Positions 25,309-36,599 of a stretch of DNA of 64,000 nucleotides are shown one piece after another. Source of the DNA: Plotosus lineatus (taxonomy: Eukaryota > Chordata > Actinopteri > Siluriformes > Plotosidae). A program made the translations under genes and the position numbers. The notes under the pieces were generated by a model. The model was not told the DNA's origin, ran no database searches, and saw nothing but the letters and a program-made list of their open reading frames with translations. The stretch's first letter is position 1. Each line of letters starts with the position of its first letter. The stretch covers positions 29,612,501-29,676,500 of the forward strand of contig CM045733.1 of NCBI GenBank assembly GCA_024760905.1, written 5' to 3'.

Positions 25309-27076
25309 TACAGTAGGCCCAAGACATTCTTCGGGGTTCGGTCCGAGCCCTCCCACGAATCGAGATAGTCCGTGAGTTCTGTACCCGGAAGTAAAACCCC
25401 ATGTATCACGTCACATGCGCGAATGAGCAGCCGGAAGTAAAATACTATGTATCTATTCCATGCGCTAAAATATGCTTCTTAAACACATTCTATAGACAGT
25501 CGTATTCATTAATACAGTATTAATGTAGTAAAATATAGAAATGATTCAGAAATACTTTTCATTTTTTTTATCTTATTTTTATTGATGATAAAATATAAAC
25601 ATTATACAGCATATACTGTTGTAAAGCAGTTGTTTCAAAAGTCTTTTTCAATTATTATTCCAGTACAGTACCCAAGTTAATTCTTAGAATGTTTGTGCAT
25701 GAGATTTTATGTTCTGTAGCATGTTTAACAAATGATAGCAAAAGGATAAACTTTATTACGCTTCATGTCCTTTTACATTGAACTTGGAGTGACATGTCCA
25801 AGATGGCACTGCCTAGAGGGCAACGTCGTGGAGTTCTCCGAGACAAATTGTTTCTTTGTTCGTTTTAATTTGTTTGTTCATGTTTTGCACTATGCTCGTC
25901 TATGATCGGTCGACCCGACTACAGCTATGAGCAGCTTCAGCTTCGGGCAACTAAGCACGCAAGAACTTCTATCGTGAGCTAATATGCTCACATGTGAGCT
26001 CAATGCTAACCGCACTCCATTTAACAATAAGCCCAGGCGGAGTTCTCAGTCTCCGGCGCTTGGTTAGCACTTCCGGCCATACTGCTTGAAAATGTTCAGT
26101 CCATGAGAAACAAGATGGACAAGCTTCATGCTCAGATTGCAGCGCAGAAGGATCTACAGAACTGTGTTTCTGTGAAACATGGCTCGAGGAGAGTACACCC
26201 AATAAGACGATTATACCAGCCGGCTACATGTCCTTCATCCCCTGCTATCCCAAGCGCCGGAGTCGTCGTTCGGCCCCTTCCTGCCTCGGCTTCTTTGTTA
26301 GCTGGGATGCGGCTAGCAGAGCTAGTATGCTATGGAGCCGCATCCCGGCGAACAAGCCAAGTTGAGCGTGCTTAGTTATAGCTTAGCAGTGTATAACTAA
26401 GCAGAGCTGACATGCTATGGTAGGCAGCGAGCCGCATCCCAGCTAACAAATAAGCCGAGGTGGGAAGGGGAAGGGATAACCGCTAGCATGGAGCTCCGTA
26501 GCATAGAATAGATAGAAGATTATTGCATGCTTAGTTGCCCGAAGCTGCTCATAGACAAGCAGAGTGCAAAACATGAACAAACAAAACAAATTAAAACGAA
26601 CAAAAACAATTTGACTCTGAGAACTCCACGACATCACCCTCTGGGCAGCGCCATCTTGGACACATTACTCCAACTTCAATGTAAAAGGACATGAAGAGTA
26701 CTGTTAAACATACTACAGAACATAAAATCTCATGCATAAACATTAACTTCGGTACTGTACTAGAATAATAATTGAAAAAGATTTTAATACAACAGTTCAG
26801 AGAAAGGCTTTTTTCTTCAGAAGTTTTCTCCAGGGTTTTCTATCACTTAGCCAGAGAAAACGCATAGCATTTGAGTGGTGTCAAAGCTTAACTGGTAATT
26901 AAAACACAGAAAAAGAGGCTCATTGACAACTTGTGCGCGAATGAGTAAAAGGGGGCGGGACATTAGCTCAACCAATCAGCAGAAAGGAGGACAGCCATTG
27001 GCTGAATTTGAATCACATGCCGGTTGCTGGGCAGACCGCGTGTACTCAAACCGCGAGTAGTCAAGGGCCTACTGTA
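25309..27076. mobile_element. Foldback-like DNA transposon with long inverted arms
   Basis: Insert 25311-27074 (1764 bp), ends CAGTAGGCCCAAGAC and GTCAAGGGCCTACTG, flanked by TA. Subterminal arms are inverted copies: for example CATGTCCTTTTACATTGAAC (25764) against GTTGCCCGAAGCTGCTCATA ... TCAATGTAAAAGGACATG (to 26694). The core 26000-26490 holds a LINE endonuclease fragment. Confidence 0.75.
26085..26350 (+). pseudogene. LINE endonuclease N-terminal fragment inside the foldback element
   Basis: It reads NVQSMRNKMDKLHAQIAAQK DLQNC and, after a frame change, CETWLEES, like the start of an AP-endonuclease domain in L2/CR1-type LINEs (NVRSLRNK ... ETWL). Then PAGYMSFIPCYPKRRSRRSA. No downstream reverse transcriptase is present. 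Confidence 0.5.
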
Positions 27077-28741
27077 TACAACCCCTCAAAAAACAACACG
27101 GAAAATTTTCTAACAGGAACGAAGAGAAAGGTGGAAAGAGACAAAGATATTAAGAAATAAATCACTTGAATGAGTTTAAATAAGGATGGTGTTTTTATTT
27201 CAGGCACATTGGTGCACTTTAAATATTTTCTATTGCAGATTAAAAAAATGTTAATTGAGTTTTTCTTTATTGTAAGTTGAACTATATTTCTTTTTTATTT
27301 TTAAAGTGAATAAAGATACAATGTTATGCAGAGGTGTACTAATGACAATTTTATAGACAAAAAATACTATTTATAGTCCCTCACGGGGCGATGGGGGAGG
27401 GTGAATTTTTTTTTTTTTTGTTCCTGGGGGCGCCACAGAAAATAATTGAGAAGCACACACACATTAAATATATATACACAGTATACACACATACATACAC
27501 TGTATATAGCACACAAATACAAGTTCTACCACTATATCACTCACTAGTGTCAACACACCGCTATACTCACCCATTACTGAAACTAATACTGGGTTCCATC
27601 AAAGTGGAGAGATAATCCTCAATGAAGTCTCAAAATCCAGAGGGTGGAGTTCAATCTCCAAATCCTCCTGTAAAACCCATGTAGGAAGGCACTACCTCAG
27701 TCCCCACTCCACCGCTTGGACTATAGGAGCACCTCAATACGGTCATGTAACCAGGCATTGCCCATGATGATAACAGCAGGTTCCCATACCGGAGGCCACA
27801 CAAACAGCTTACCATGACAAAAGATGAAGGATGACCCAACAGCTCCATCTAATTACTTTCACAGGTTCCCCCAACCAGCACCGCAGAGATACCTTCCGAA
27901 ATTAGCTTCGAGTGCCGGAATTGACCCTGACAAGTATGTATCGCAATTGAGTGCAGACTGAAGGACCAGGCAATCTGAAATGTTCTCGAAAAAAATATAT
28001 ATTTGTACAGAAACTGCTGCACATTATGTACTGATGGAAAACAAGCACATGCTAACAGTTGAGGCTTCACTCAGTTGCTTCTACCCAGCCTAACTAGCTA
28101 ACAATACACTTTCCCTCAGTGTGTGTGCTTTGCTTCCAATATAACTCTGTCTAATAAATAGCTTTTTGCATTCTTATCATCAAAACAAGACACAAAATAT
28201 TAACGTCACATGTGCACTCACCAGTTACAATAAAATGGGCACTGCAGGCATGGCTCTACATCCACATCTCCTCTGGAGATGTTGCTGAACCATTCAGCTC
28301 GGTTTTTCTGAAGAATTCTTTAGCATGCTCACTCTGGTTTTTAATAATTTCCAGGACATGAAAAAACGCTTTTACTTTCCTGTAACTGATTAGAGCCATT
28401 TACTCTACAGTCGACATTTACCGCCTCCACTCTGGCAGTGAAACATCACTTTCTCATTGGTGTCGGGGTCGAGACCTATATTGCATATTTATTGGTTTTC
28501 CAGCATTAGCATTTTTTAAAGATGCCTCCTTGTGGCCACCCTGTGAACATGTCCCATGGGAGTGTGAGTAAGACCTGCAATGCCACTTGGGGTCAAGATT
28601 GATCACGATTTTGGGTTTAGTTTTGTGTTGCACTCTTAGCTACAGTTATGAGTTTAATATAAACCAAGATAAAATGGAAACTGTTCCTGCTCGGACTTGC
28701 TCCTACACACTCTGTGTGGTACATGTATCTGTAATGCATAC
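27077..28741. other. TAF3 intron 2 next to exon 2, no gene recognised
   Basis: Unassigned sequence. No further TAF3 exon was recognised immediately downstream of exon 2. Confidence 0.45.
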
Positions 28742-29002
28742 CTTGGTGTAGCGGGGCAAGGGGAGGGAGGTATTCTGGGATGTAGTCTCTCTTGTCTCCA
28801 CGCAGGGCGTTGCGGGCGTCTGTGTCGAAGCTGGAGGTGGGGAACTGCAGCACGCTGCTCTTGCTGATAGGGAACTGGGGGATGGAGTGGAAGAACCCCA
28901 CCGGCTCCAGGTTGTTGATATAGTCTTCGAGCTCCGGTACATTAACCCCCATCAAGCTAAAGGCCTGCTCAAGGTCACTCAGCCCAGGGTCTGTCCGTCC
29001 AT
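28742..29002 (-). CDS. taf3: TAF3 coding exon 2 (histone-fold helix 3 and linker)
   Basis: The acceptor is CTACAG just above 29002 and the donor is GTATGC at 28741-28736. It encodes YGRTDPGLSDLEQAF, then LEDYINNLEPVGF and KRDYIPEYLPPL, all recognisable TAF3 segments. The exon ends one base into a codon. A run of about 35 A sits directly upstream (29031-29066), near the polypyrimidine tract. Confidence 0.93.
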
Positions 29003-29031
29003 CTGTAGTGGGGAAAAAAAATAAATAAATG

Positions 29032-29068
<37 letters not shown>

Positions 29069-30364
29069 AGAATGTGGATGCATAGCCGCCTCAAGCGATA
29101 CCGAAAGAACCTACAGTGAGGGAACAAACATTGGATTAAATGACGTGAGCAAGGACAGGAGACAGGACTGAGCAATATCATATCCGGATAATAATACAGA
29201 TCACAACATCACACATTGCATTTACAGGATTCGACAGACACCCTTACCCAGAATCACTGACTTATCCTTTCAGGACTCGAACCCAACCATGCAATCACTA
29301 ACGCAGAGCCATTAACCATTGACTCAACACTCATTTCTTTCAACTCAAAAGATGTACACGTAAACAAACACAAACATACTGAAGGAACGCAGCAGATAAG
29401 CATGCCATTTTTGTAAATATAATTTCAAATGGATTTCTATATTTAATCACATCAGGGCCTTTAACTATTTCATAGCAAGAGTAGTTTATGAAATACAGAT
29501 ATAAGGAAATAACTGAAGTAAATAAAATTGCACTGATAAAGTAACCAGTTGAATACAGTGATCCCTCGCTACTCCATGCTTCAGCGGCTTCAGTGCATCG
29601 CAAGTTTTTCAAAAATATTCATCGAAAAATAAAAAAATAAAGAAAATTAAGGAAAAATAAGGGAAAAGTTAAAGGAAATGCCACAAAACAAGGTCAATTA
29701 TGCAAAAAAACCCCAAAAAAACCAAACAAACAAAAAAAACCAAACCAAAAAAAAAAAACCAACCCAACAAAACTACTTACATTTTTATGTGAGGTGCGAG
29801 CGCATGTCTGTGTATTTATATTTTATTTCCATCTTGTACATTATTTTTGAACGTTTGTTATTATAAGCATTTATAGCACTGAATATGTATTTATTGATAT
29901 TATATACATATACATCAGTCGGGAGGGTCGTCGATCGTACTTTGCGGAAATCAGATCCCCATGAACTGCGGAAAGTGGAGCATCCCTATATGTATACATG
30001 ATTAAAAGTTAATGCTAAATAACACACAGAACCCCCAGTGCAAGTACCTGGGTTATCAAAGGCTGGCCCTGTTTCTCATGATCTATGGTGAGAGGTTCAT
30101 GTAAAAGAACCATTGCTGACTTTCGTAAAGAGTAGGCTGCATAGCTGAGATGTCCAGGGTGTACTCTACTGTCGCCCGGAGTCAGCTGAGATACCATCCT
30201 TCCCTTGACCTTAATTAGAATTAAGCGGTTCAGAAAAATTAATGAGTACACAGAGCCCAGTAGAGTAAATGTGTAGATTGTTGTCGTGAAATTATTAACA
30301 TTAAAAAAGAGACAGCTGATAAACTTGCAAAGTAATAAAATTGAGAGCCCTTTATTTTCTCTCT

Positions 30365-30431
<67 letters not shown>

Positions 30432-33400
30432 TCCAAATTACTCATCCATGTTTTTGAATATCATTTAAGCTTGCAATTGAAAAGGTTTCATGGTTTTGAA
30501 CTTGACATGGAGTGGATGGAAATGAACTGAAACAAAGACGTTCAGAAATCTTGGAAGGCTGAACAGTTTTCAGAGGCGAAACTCCTGCAAACTCCAAGCA
30601 AATTTGTTGCGCAAACTTAATTCCTGTTGGCTATCCTTTGTAAACCAAAAAAATGAAATGTGACGGTACGAGATGAGAAATTAGTCAACTAGTTTTTGAC
30701 ATGGGGACAAAAGTGATGAACTACAGAGCTCCCCAAAATATTTTCAGCCGCTGGCAAAAATTATGGAATCAGAACACTTCAAGAATCTTCACCCTGGCCT
30801 TTTTATTTTCTATCAAATAACCAATTCACATATCACAAAAATTGATTGTTTAATCACTGAACATTTCAGCTTGAATAAACGTACAGTGGTACCTCAGCAC
30901 TCGAACGCTTTCGAGGTCGAACAAATCTGAATTCGACCAAAAAATGTTCCTGAAAGTTCCTGGCGTCATAGAAGAGCTAGAAGATTTTGTGACAGCAGGA
31001 ATATTCAGCCGGACCAAAAATGCAAGACCCAGAGTGTGATGAAAACGGATGCGCTTTATTGTTGACAGGGAAGGCACTAGAGCACGAGGAAATCGTAGTC
31101 ACGGTCAGAAATGCGGAGAAACACAGAAATCAAACTAAAGTGGGAACTAGTGGAGCACGAAGCTGAGAGCCAGAGAGATCATGGGGAAGAGGGTCAATGT
31201 AGCACCGGGAGGAGCGCTCTACATGACCTTATAGCCCGTGATTAAGTGGAATCAGGTGTGTGTGTGTTTAGCGCTCCACCCACGTGTGACAGCCACGCCC
31301 CTCTCCAACACGCAGAGAGACAGAGATAAGCCAAAACCAGAGTCTCTCATAACACAGACCAAACAGTGTACTGTATTCAATAATTTTTTCACTTAATTTG
31401 TGGACCTATGGTATGAGTTACAGTACCGTTGACTTCTGTTCAAAAGACGACAGAACGGATTAAGAGCATTTACATTATTTGTAATGGGAAAAGCGAATTC
31501 GGAATTCGAGCAAATCAGAATTCGACCAGCTGCCGGGAACGAATTATGGTCGAGTACCGAGGTACCACTGTACCTGCTTTCAACTGACATCACCAAAAGG
31601 GTTTGGGGATTAAATCATTCTCAGGAAGCAAAAAGCATCAGGTTCCCACAAAGCAAAGAATGTAAAAGCTTTTCTTCAGGAAAGAAATAATCGACTCAAT
31701 AATACGACAACAAACAAGACGATCTCAATACGATTTAAAATGTGGTATTAATAGAAAAAAAAATCAAGTCCGTTACAAAGCTGCATCATGTACAGATGAT
31801 ATACCCGTGCACTGCTGTCTGAGAACGTTGAAATAAGATAAACAGATAAAGATAAAATATTGATTTTCACCGGTAAAGTCCATGTCTGAGAAAATTCAGG
31901 CACGAGAAGGAACAAGTACTAATGAGGGATGTTGGAGACCCGCACAGTACATTATCACAATACTCTCTGATACAATTTGATCTGTATTGCCATTCTTCAT
32001 GTATCACAATACACTTTCCACAGTTAATTGGGACCGAGGTCCCCCAGCGACCGTCGAATTCCGCAAAATAGGATCAACCTCCTGACTGACGTATACGTAC
32101 ATGTATGTGTATATAATATCAATAAATACATATTTAATGCTATAAAATGCTTATAACAATTAAACATTCAAAAGTAATGCATAAGATGGAAATAAAATAT
32201 AAATACACATATACAGACATTTTTATGTGAGGTTCGCATCTGAGTGTGTGCACGTGCATCAGTGTGTGTGCATGCGCGCACACAGATGCGAATGCACACA
32301 CACACAGATGCTCACCTCGCATGAAAATATAAGTAGTTTTGATGGGAGGTTTTGGGTTGTTTTTTTGTTTGCTTGGGGTGTTTTTTGCATCATTGGTCTT
32401 ATTTTTGTGGCATTTTCCTTAACTTTTTCCTCTATTCTTCCTTAATTTCCTTATTTTTTAATTTGATGAATATTTATATATAAAAAAAAAAACACAATGC
32501 ACCGCATGAATTGAAGCACGAAGTAGTGAGGGATCCCTGTCCAGTAAATATCCCAAATAAATACTGCAATTTTTCGGCTATTTTGTGATCATTTATAATC
32601 TTGAAGCACATAAAAACAAACTGTTCACTGTTATTTCCATGCAAAGCCTGCAAATGTCTGTCTTCCTTTCGGCTTTTTCCCTTTTACTCGGGAGTCGCCA
32701 CAGCAAATCATCTGATTCGCACTTTTGATTTGGCAGAGTTTTTACGTCGGATGCCCTTCCCGTCACAACCCTTTTTAGCAAGGGACAGAAACACGCTGAC
32801 GACTTTGCAGCTACTCTTTTCGAAAGTCAGCAATGGTTCGTTTATATGCCTCTCACCATAGACAGTGAGAGACATGTCCCGCCTTTGATAACCCAGTTGA
32901 GGGTGGGACTTGAACCCCCAACCTTTGGATCAGCGATCCAGCGCCCTATACCACTAGACCACCACTGCTCCTATGCAAAGCCTGCAAATAATGCGCTCAA
33001 TCTGTCACTTCTGCCTTTGTGTGAATAGTTCAGTGTGCTATTTGTTTATGGAGGAACGGCAACGTGTCACTAACTGAAATTCAAACATAAATTACTAATA
33101 TTTTAAAAAATTGTTTGTTGTACAGAAGAATCACAATACAGTACTGAATCAACTCCCCCTAAAAAATATGAAAAAAAAACAAAACATAAATCACTCCACA
33201 TACAAAATTGTTGTGAATGTTCGATTGTTCTTTCTCAATATTGAGTGATTTCATTTTGTTCCCCTTTCAAAAATCTGAAACACACTTCCATTACATAAAA
33301 ATAAGTTCATTTGATTTGCTTGAGGTTTGTTCGATTATAAAAAATGTTTGCATTATTTCCATTTCTTGTTTATGTGGGGCTCAGGGTGAAGGATCAGTAA

Positions 33401-35471
33401 GTGTTGTCTTTCTATTTTTTCCCAGGGGTTTTAAACATTTCAAGGAGCCCTTTGTTGACGTCATGTCAGTGAACAGCACAGCATTCTTTCCCCTCTACTG
33501 CTGGTCAGATGAGTGATGTCACTTGTAAGCTGAAAGTAATTCAATTCTGTACAGGTCTACACTGATGTCACGCTGTCTTCTGTCAATATACAGTGGTACC
33601 TCACTTTACGAAAGTCTCATCAAACAAAACAAAACAAAAAAAAATTCAGGTTACGAAAAACATTTTCCTAAAAATTTTTGTCTCTGGATACAAAACAAGT
33701 TCACGTTACGAAATCACAATCTTAAAATTTCAAACGCGCCATTCAAACATTCAAACAATGTGCGAGTTGCTTTCCCATTGGTTGTCTCCCAACACCCCGC
33801 CGGCCTCCAATTGGCTAGGAGGGAGCTGAATCTCCATAATACAGTACTGTACCCATAATTCCTTTCGTGTGCCTTCGACCCATTGTTCGTCACACACGTG
33901 AAGGAGAGTTATACTGTTGGTTCATGAGTTTTTTTGAGTGTGCTCATTGCAGCGTTATTTTTCGTTATTAATCATGAGCCCCAAGAAAGTGATTCCCGGT
34001 GAGACTGAAAAGAAGAAGCCGGCTCTGTTATCAATAAAAGTAGAACAGGGGATAATAAAAAAAATATGAAAGTGGGATTCGGTTGAGTGAAATCGCAAAG
34101 GAGTATGACCGAGACCCCTCTAAAATCGGGACGATATTGAAACAGAAGGAGGCCTTAAAAGCGACGACCGCTTCGAAAGGCCTCATTGTGATATTGAGAA
34201 AGAGGTCGTCATTGAACGAGATGAAGAGACTGTTACTCCTTTGGATAAAGGAGAAAAAAAATTGCATACAGTGCAGACACCGTGACGGAGGCGATTATTG
34301 CGGGAAAAGCAACCACCATATTTAAGGACTTCGTGAAGGAGGGTAATTTTCTTTTACTTTTAACCCATACTTCATACAAAATTGGTGTACTTTTATAATT
34401 TTTAAAGGGTTTATGGGGTATTATTGGGAGCCTTGGAACAAATCACACGTTTTACATGTAAAATGCGGTTCAATTTACAAAAAAAATGCAGTTTATGAAA
34501 AAGGCACTGGAACGGATTAATTTCGTAAAGTGAGATACCACTGTTTTACCACAAATCTCATTGCGTGATCACAGACTGCTCTCTTTCACAGAAATTACCC
34601 CTGACAGCTGTTCAGTTTGAGATGAAGTTAAGTTAAGTTTAAGTTATTGCCCATAAAGCAAGACAAACACACACGATCTCTGGGTTTTGGTGTGAAAGTC
34701 TCGATATACATCAGGATTAACAAAAGATATTTGGTGGAATAGCCCCTGGGTATCAACTGGTGAGTTTGATCACGTGTTTAAGTCAAGTCAGTAAACACTG
34801 GTGCAGAGGCATGATGCTGCTGTCAATCATCATGGCTGTGTGGGGCAGAAATGAAGAGTTAGTGATACCAAAACAGCAACTTGCTGTCAAGCTAACAGGA
34901 CAGGATTCACCGTTTAAAGAAGATTTACAGATTGTGCTGGAAGCCAGAGGGTGAATAATAAAAATAAAGCTCTGTACATGACCTGTTTATGTTGTGGTTC
35001 ATCAGTAAACACGAAAGTTTCTACCTGAAAAAGCATGCTAATGAAATCAATACCAACAACACTGAAGCATCCAAATTGACAAGGTAGAGCTTTCAGGTCC
35101 ATACTATTTTCCCTTAAATTGTGAAGACGGAAACTGATCCATAATTTTATAATCTGAAACTTAGCCTTTAGCTAACTAGCTCTGCTAACTTTGGCTAGTT
35201 AACATTAGCTTGTCAGGCAGGGCACGCGCGAAAAGATGTAAACATTCACTCAGGACATTGGTTTGGTGTGTGTTAGTGCATGGGGCAGTAGAAATAGAGA
35301 CTCACACAGCTCGGAGTAGCGGTGGCAGCCTCGGGCGAGCTGCTGCAGGTAGCGCTCCAGCACGTCGGAGAGCAGCTCGCAGGCAGAGAGCTGCACCGCG
35401 TCCCAGCCAAGCGCCTGGCACAGCTGCGCCACCGCCACCCGCAGCAGCGAGTGCGCGTAGCTCTCACACAT
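28742..35471 (-). CDS. taf3: TAF3, TFIID subunit 3 (5' part: coding exons 1-2)
   Basis: TAF3 is a core TFIID subunit in the nucleus. Its N-terminal histone fold pairs with TAF10, and its C-terminal PHD finger reads H3K4me3 (family knowledge). Two exons are visible: 35471-35306 (55 codons plus one base) and 29002-28742. Joined, they begin MCESYAHSLLRVAVAQLCQA and run through YGRTDPGLSDLEQAFSLMG to IPEYLPPLAPLH, a strong match to the vertebrate TAF3 N-terminus. Histone-fold helices lie at about residues 5-22, 24-55 and 62-75. Splice phases agree (T|AT makes the Tyr codon). The PHD-finger exons and the long basic middle exon are not in the window, so intron 2 must extend past position 1. I chose the ATG at 35471 because the family starts MCESY; an in-frame ATG at 35513 would add 14 residues. 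Confidence 0.93.
29031..29066. repeat. Poly(A) beside TAF3 exon 2 acceptor
   Basis: A run of about 35 A on the plus strand (T on the TAF3 sense strand) about 30 bp upstream of the exon 2 acceptor, so it may act as the polypyrimidine tract. Confidence 0.9.
29215..29335 (-). repeat. tRNA-derived SINE fragment in TAF3 intron 1
   Basis: It contains CAGACACCCTTACCCAGAAT, a B-box-like GGACTCGAACCC (minus sense GGGTTCGAGTCC) and GAGCCATTAACCATTGA, which together resemble a degenerate tRNA SINE. Confidence 0.45.
29555..29989. mobile_element. TIR element X, copy 3 (TAF3 intron 1)
   Basis: It begins ACAGTGATCCCTCGCTACTC and ends ACTGCGGAAAGTGGAGCATC; opposite orientation to copy 1 and divergent. Includes a long A/C-rich stretch (29700-29770). 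Confidence 0.55.
30031..30142 (+). mobile_element. SINE family A, copy 3 (headless fragment)
   Basis: About 110 bp beginning CCCCCAGTGCA, the same start point as copies 1 and 6, and running to the CTGACTTTCGTAAAGAGTAG block. It then passes abruptly into a different SINE tail. No target duplication was found. Confidence 0.7.
30143..30240 (+). repeat. SINE tail fragment joined to SINE family A copy 3
   Basis: TGTCCAGGGTGTACTCTACT, GTCAGCTGAGATACC and TAGAATTAAGCGGTTCAGAA match the same tail type as 17950-18062. It abuts family A sequence without a spacer. Confidence 0.5.
30367..30426. repeat. (CT)n(CA)n microsatellite
   Basis: About 15 CT units followed by about 13 CA units, in TAF3 intron 1. 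Confidence 0.93.
30884..31570. mobile_element. Tigger-like TIR element in TAF3 intron 1
   Basis: Ends CAGTGGTACCTCAGCACTCG and CGAGTACCGAGGTACCACTG flanked by TA/TA. The interior 30950-31360 (GC-richer, ACGCCCCTCTCCAACACG) looks like a separate inserted sequence. No coding capacity seen. Confidence 0.72.
32013..32540. mobile_element. TIR element X, copy 2 (TAF3 intron 1)
   Basis: It shares CAGTTAATTGGGACCGAGGT, CTGACGTATACGTACATGTA and AAGTAGTGAGGGATCCCTGT with copy 1 in the same order. The left terminus is eroded. Confidence 0.62.
32639..32989 (-). mobile_element. SINE family A, copy 4, with 17-bp TSD
   Basis: Insert 32656-32972 is flanked by exact ATGCAAAGCCTGCAAAT (32639-32655 and 32973-32989). 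It has the tRNA-like head but lacks about 35 bp between head and body relative to copies 7 and 8. Confidence 0.88.
33591..34543 (+). mobile_element. Tigger/pogo-like element, non-autonomous
   Basis: Ends CAGTGGTACCTCACTTTACG and CGTAAAGTGAGATACCACTG are nearly perfect inverted repeats; the left flank is TA. About 950 bp, in TAF3 intron 1. It holds only the first part of a transposase. Confidence 0.8.
33974..34325 (+). pseudogene. Pogo/Tigger transposase N-terminal relic
   Basis: ATG at 33974: MSPKKVIPGETEKKKPALL, a one-base shift near 34070, then YESGIRLSEIAKEYDRDPSK and IGTILKQKEALKAT. This is the first CENP-B-like helix-turn-helix of Tigger transposases. The DDE domain is absent. Confidence 0.72.
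34544..35299. other. TAF3 intron 1, exon-1-proximal part
   Basis: Unassigned sequence with no recognised repeat. CTAGCTCTGCTAACTTTGGC near 35178 is intronic. Confidence 0.4.
35306..35471 (-). CDS. taf3: TAF3 coding exon 1 (histone fold, helices 1-2)
   Basis: It encodes 55 residues ending HRYSEL, then the first base of a Tyr codon, followed by a consensus donor GTGAGT (35305-35300). The exon is clearly richer in GC and CpG than its flanks, as expected beside a CpG-island promoter. The Leu/Ala-rich amphipathic helices fit the histone fold. Confidence 0.93.
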
Positions 35472-35640
35472 CTCCCCGCTGGCCACAAACCTTCCAAATC
35501 CACGAAACCGCACGAATGGGCTTCGTTTCTGTCACATTTACAAGAATAACAACCGTGGCGCGTCTTCGATAGCAGGCGCCATCTTTATTTCCAGGAGTGG
35601 CGAGTGCAGAACAATCGATCGCGCATGCGCGCAACAGCCA
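35472..35640 (-). promoter_or_regulatory. taf3: TAF3 core promoter / 5' UTR with NRF-1 and YY1 motifs
   Basis: The sequence shows a perfect NRF-1-type palindrome GCGCATGCGCGC at 35621-35632 and, on the minus strand, AAGATGGCGCC (YY1-type) at 35586-35576. Both are typical of TATA-less housekeeping promoters, with YY1 usually just downstream of the start site. No TATA box was seen. The exact transcription start is unknown. Confidence 0.6.
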
Positions 35641-36009
35641 TGTCTGATCGATGCTGTTTATGTTGTTTAGGCATCCTTAAAATGAAGTATCCCCGTTTCG
35701 CACAATTTCAATCATATCATTCGCCTGTGACACGTAACAGTCTTACGTGTTCACAACGCTCGTTAACGTTAATCAGAACGACAATGATTCTGTTGGAGAC
35801 GACATAAAGCCCAATTCCCGAACTGAAGATCACAGAGCAGTCGATGAGACTTTGGGAACGCAGCTTCGTTCAGCACGAATATGATTTTCTGTATGTAGCT
35901 GTACCTTGTCCAGGAGTTCAGATAATTGTGGTCTTTCTTTACAACAGTCACATCCAGAAAGCTCCTCGAACGATGCTTTCTCAGTTTTTGGTAATACTAA
36001 TGGGGATAC

Positions 36010-36245
36010 TTCTCCGAAGGCGCCATTTTGAGCCGTGACCGCAGAGCGCCGATAAATCGATGGCGTACCGGAAGTGAACCGAGTCGCTTTTGTTTATGTT
36101 GTGGACATCTTGGTTTCGGACACATTGCCGCTGACTGTCTTATGAATTTTGTTGCGAGATGATGTGTGGAGGAGCCAAGTTACAAAAATATGAATGAAAA
36201 TGTTCTTTCGTGCACCTGAAGATTATTACTGCGCATGCGTACGTT
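36010..36245. promoter_or_regulatory. Second promoter-like motif cluster upstream of TAF3
   Basis: Within 230 bp there are a YY1-type site (CAAAATGGCGCC on the minus strand, 36030-36019), an ETS-type site ACCGGAAGTG (plus, 36067-36076) and an NRF-1-like TGCGCATGCGT (36230-36240). This mix is usual in CpG-island promoters. It could be an alternative TAF3 promoter or drive a divergent noncoding transcript. No conserved coding sequence was recognised nearby. Confidence 0.4.
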
Positions 36246-36249
36246 CTTC

Positions 36250-36596
36250 AACCAAGCAATCATTCATTCGGTCTCTGAACCGCTTCATCCTGATTAGGGT
36301 CTCGAGGAGGCTGGCGCCCATCTCAGCCGACTCCGGGATACTGGACAGCTCGCCATCACAGGGCCGACTCTCATACAACCTGTCTCTCACACCTAGGGTC
36401 GATTTAGAACAGCCAATTAACCTGCTTTGCATGTTTTTGGATTGTGGGAGGAAACTGGAGTACCCGGGAAAAACCCACGCTAGTACGGGGGGAGGGGCAT
36501 GCAAATTTCACGCAGAAACGCTTGCTGAGACTCGAACCCAGGTCCTTCTTGTTGTGAGGTGGACGTGCGAACCACTCCCTCCGTGCAACCTCGCAA
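36250..36596 (-). repeat. SINE-like repeat (Mermaid/DANA-like)
   Basis: It contains CTGAACCGCTTCATCCTGAT, GCCATCACAGGGCCGACTCT, CAGCCAATTAACCTGCTTTG, TGGGAGGAAACTGGAGTACC and ACTCGAACCCAGGTCCTTCT in the order usual for this repeat. It sits just upstream of the promoter-like cluster. Confidence 0.6.
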
Positions 36597-36599
36597 AAA

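Noticed and set aside
35514..35572. Upstream extension of TAF3 from ATG 35513
   Set aside because: The family begins MCESY; the upstream residues are not conserved and lie in a GC-rich 5' UTR.
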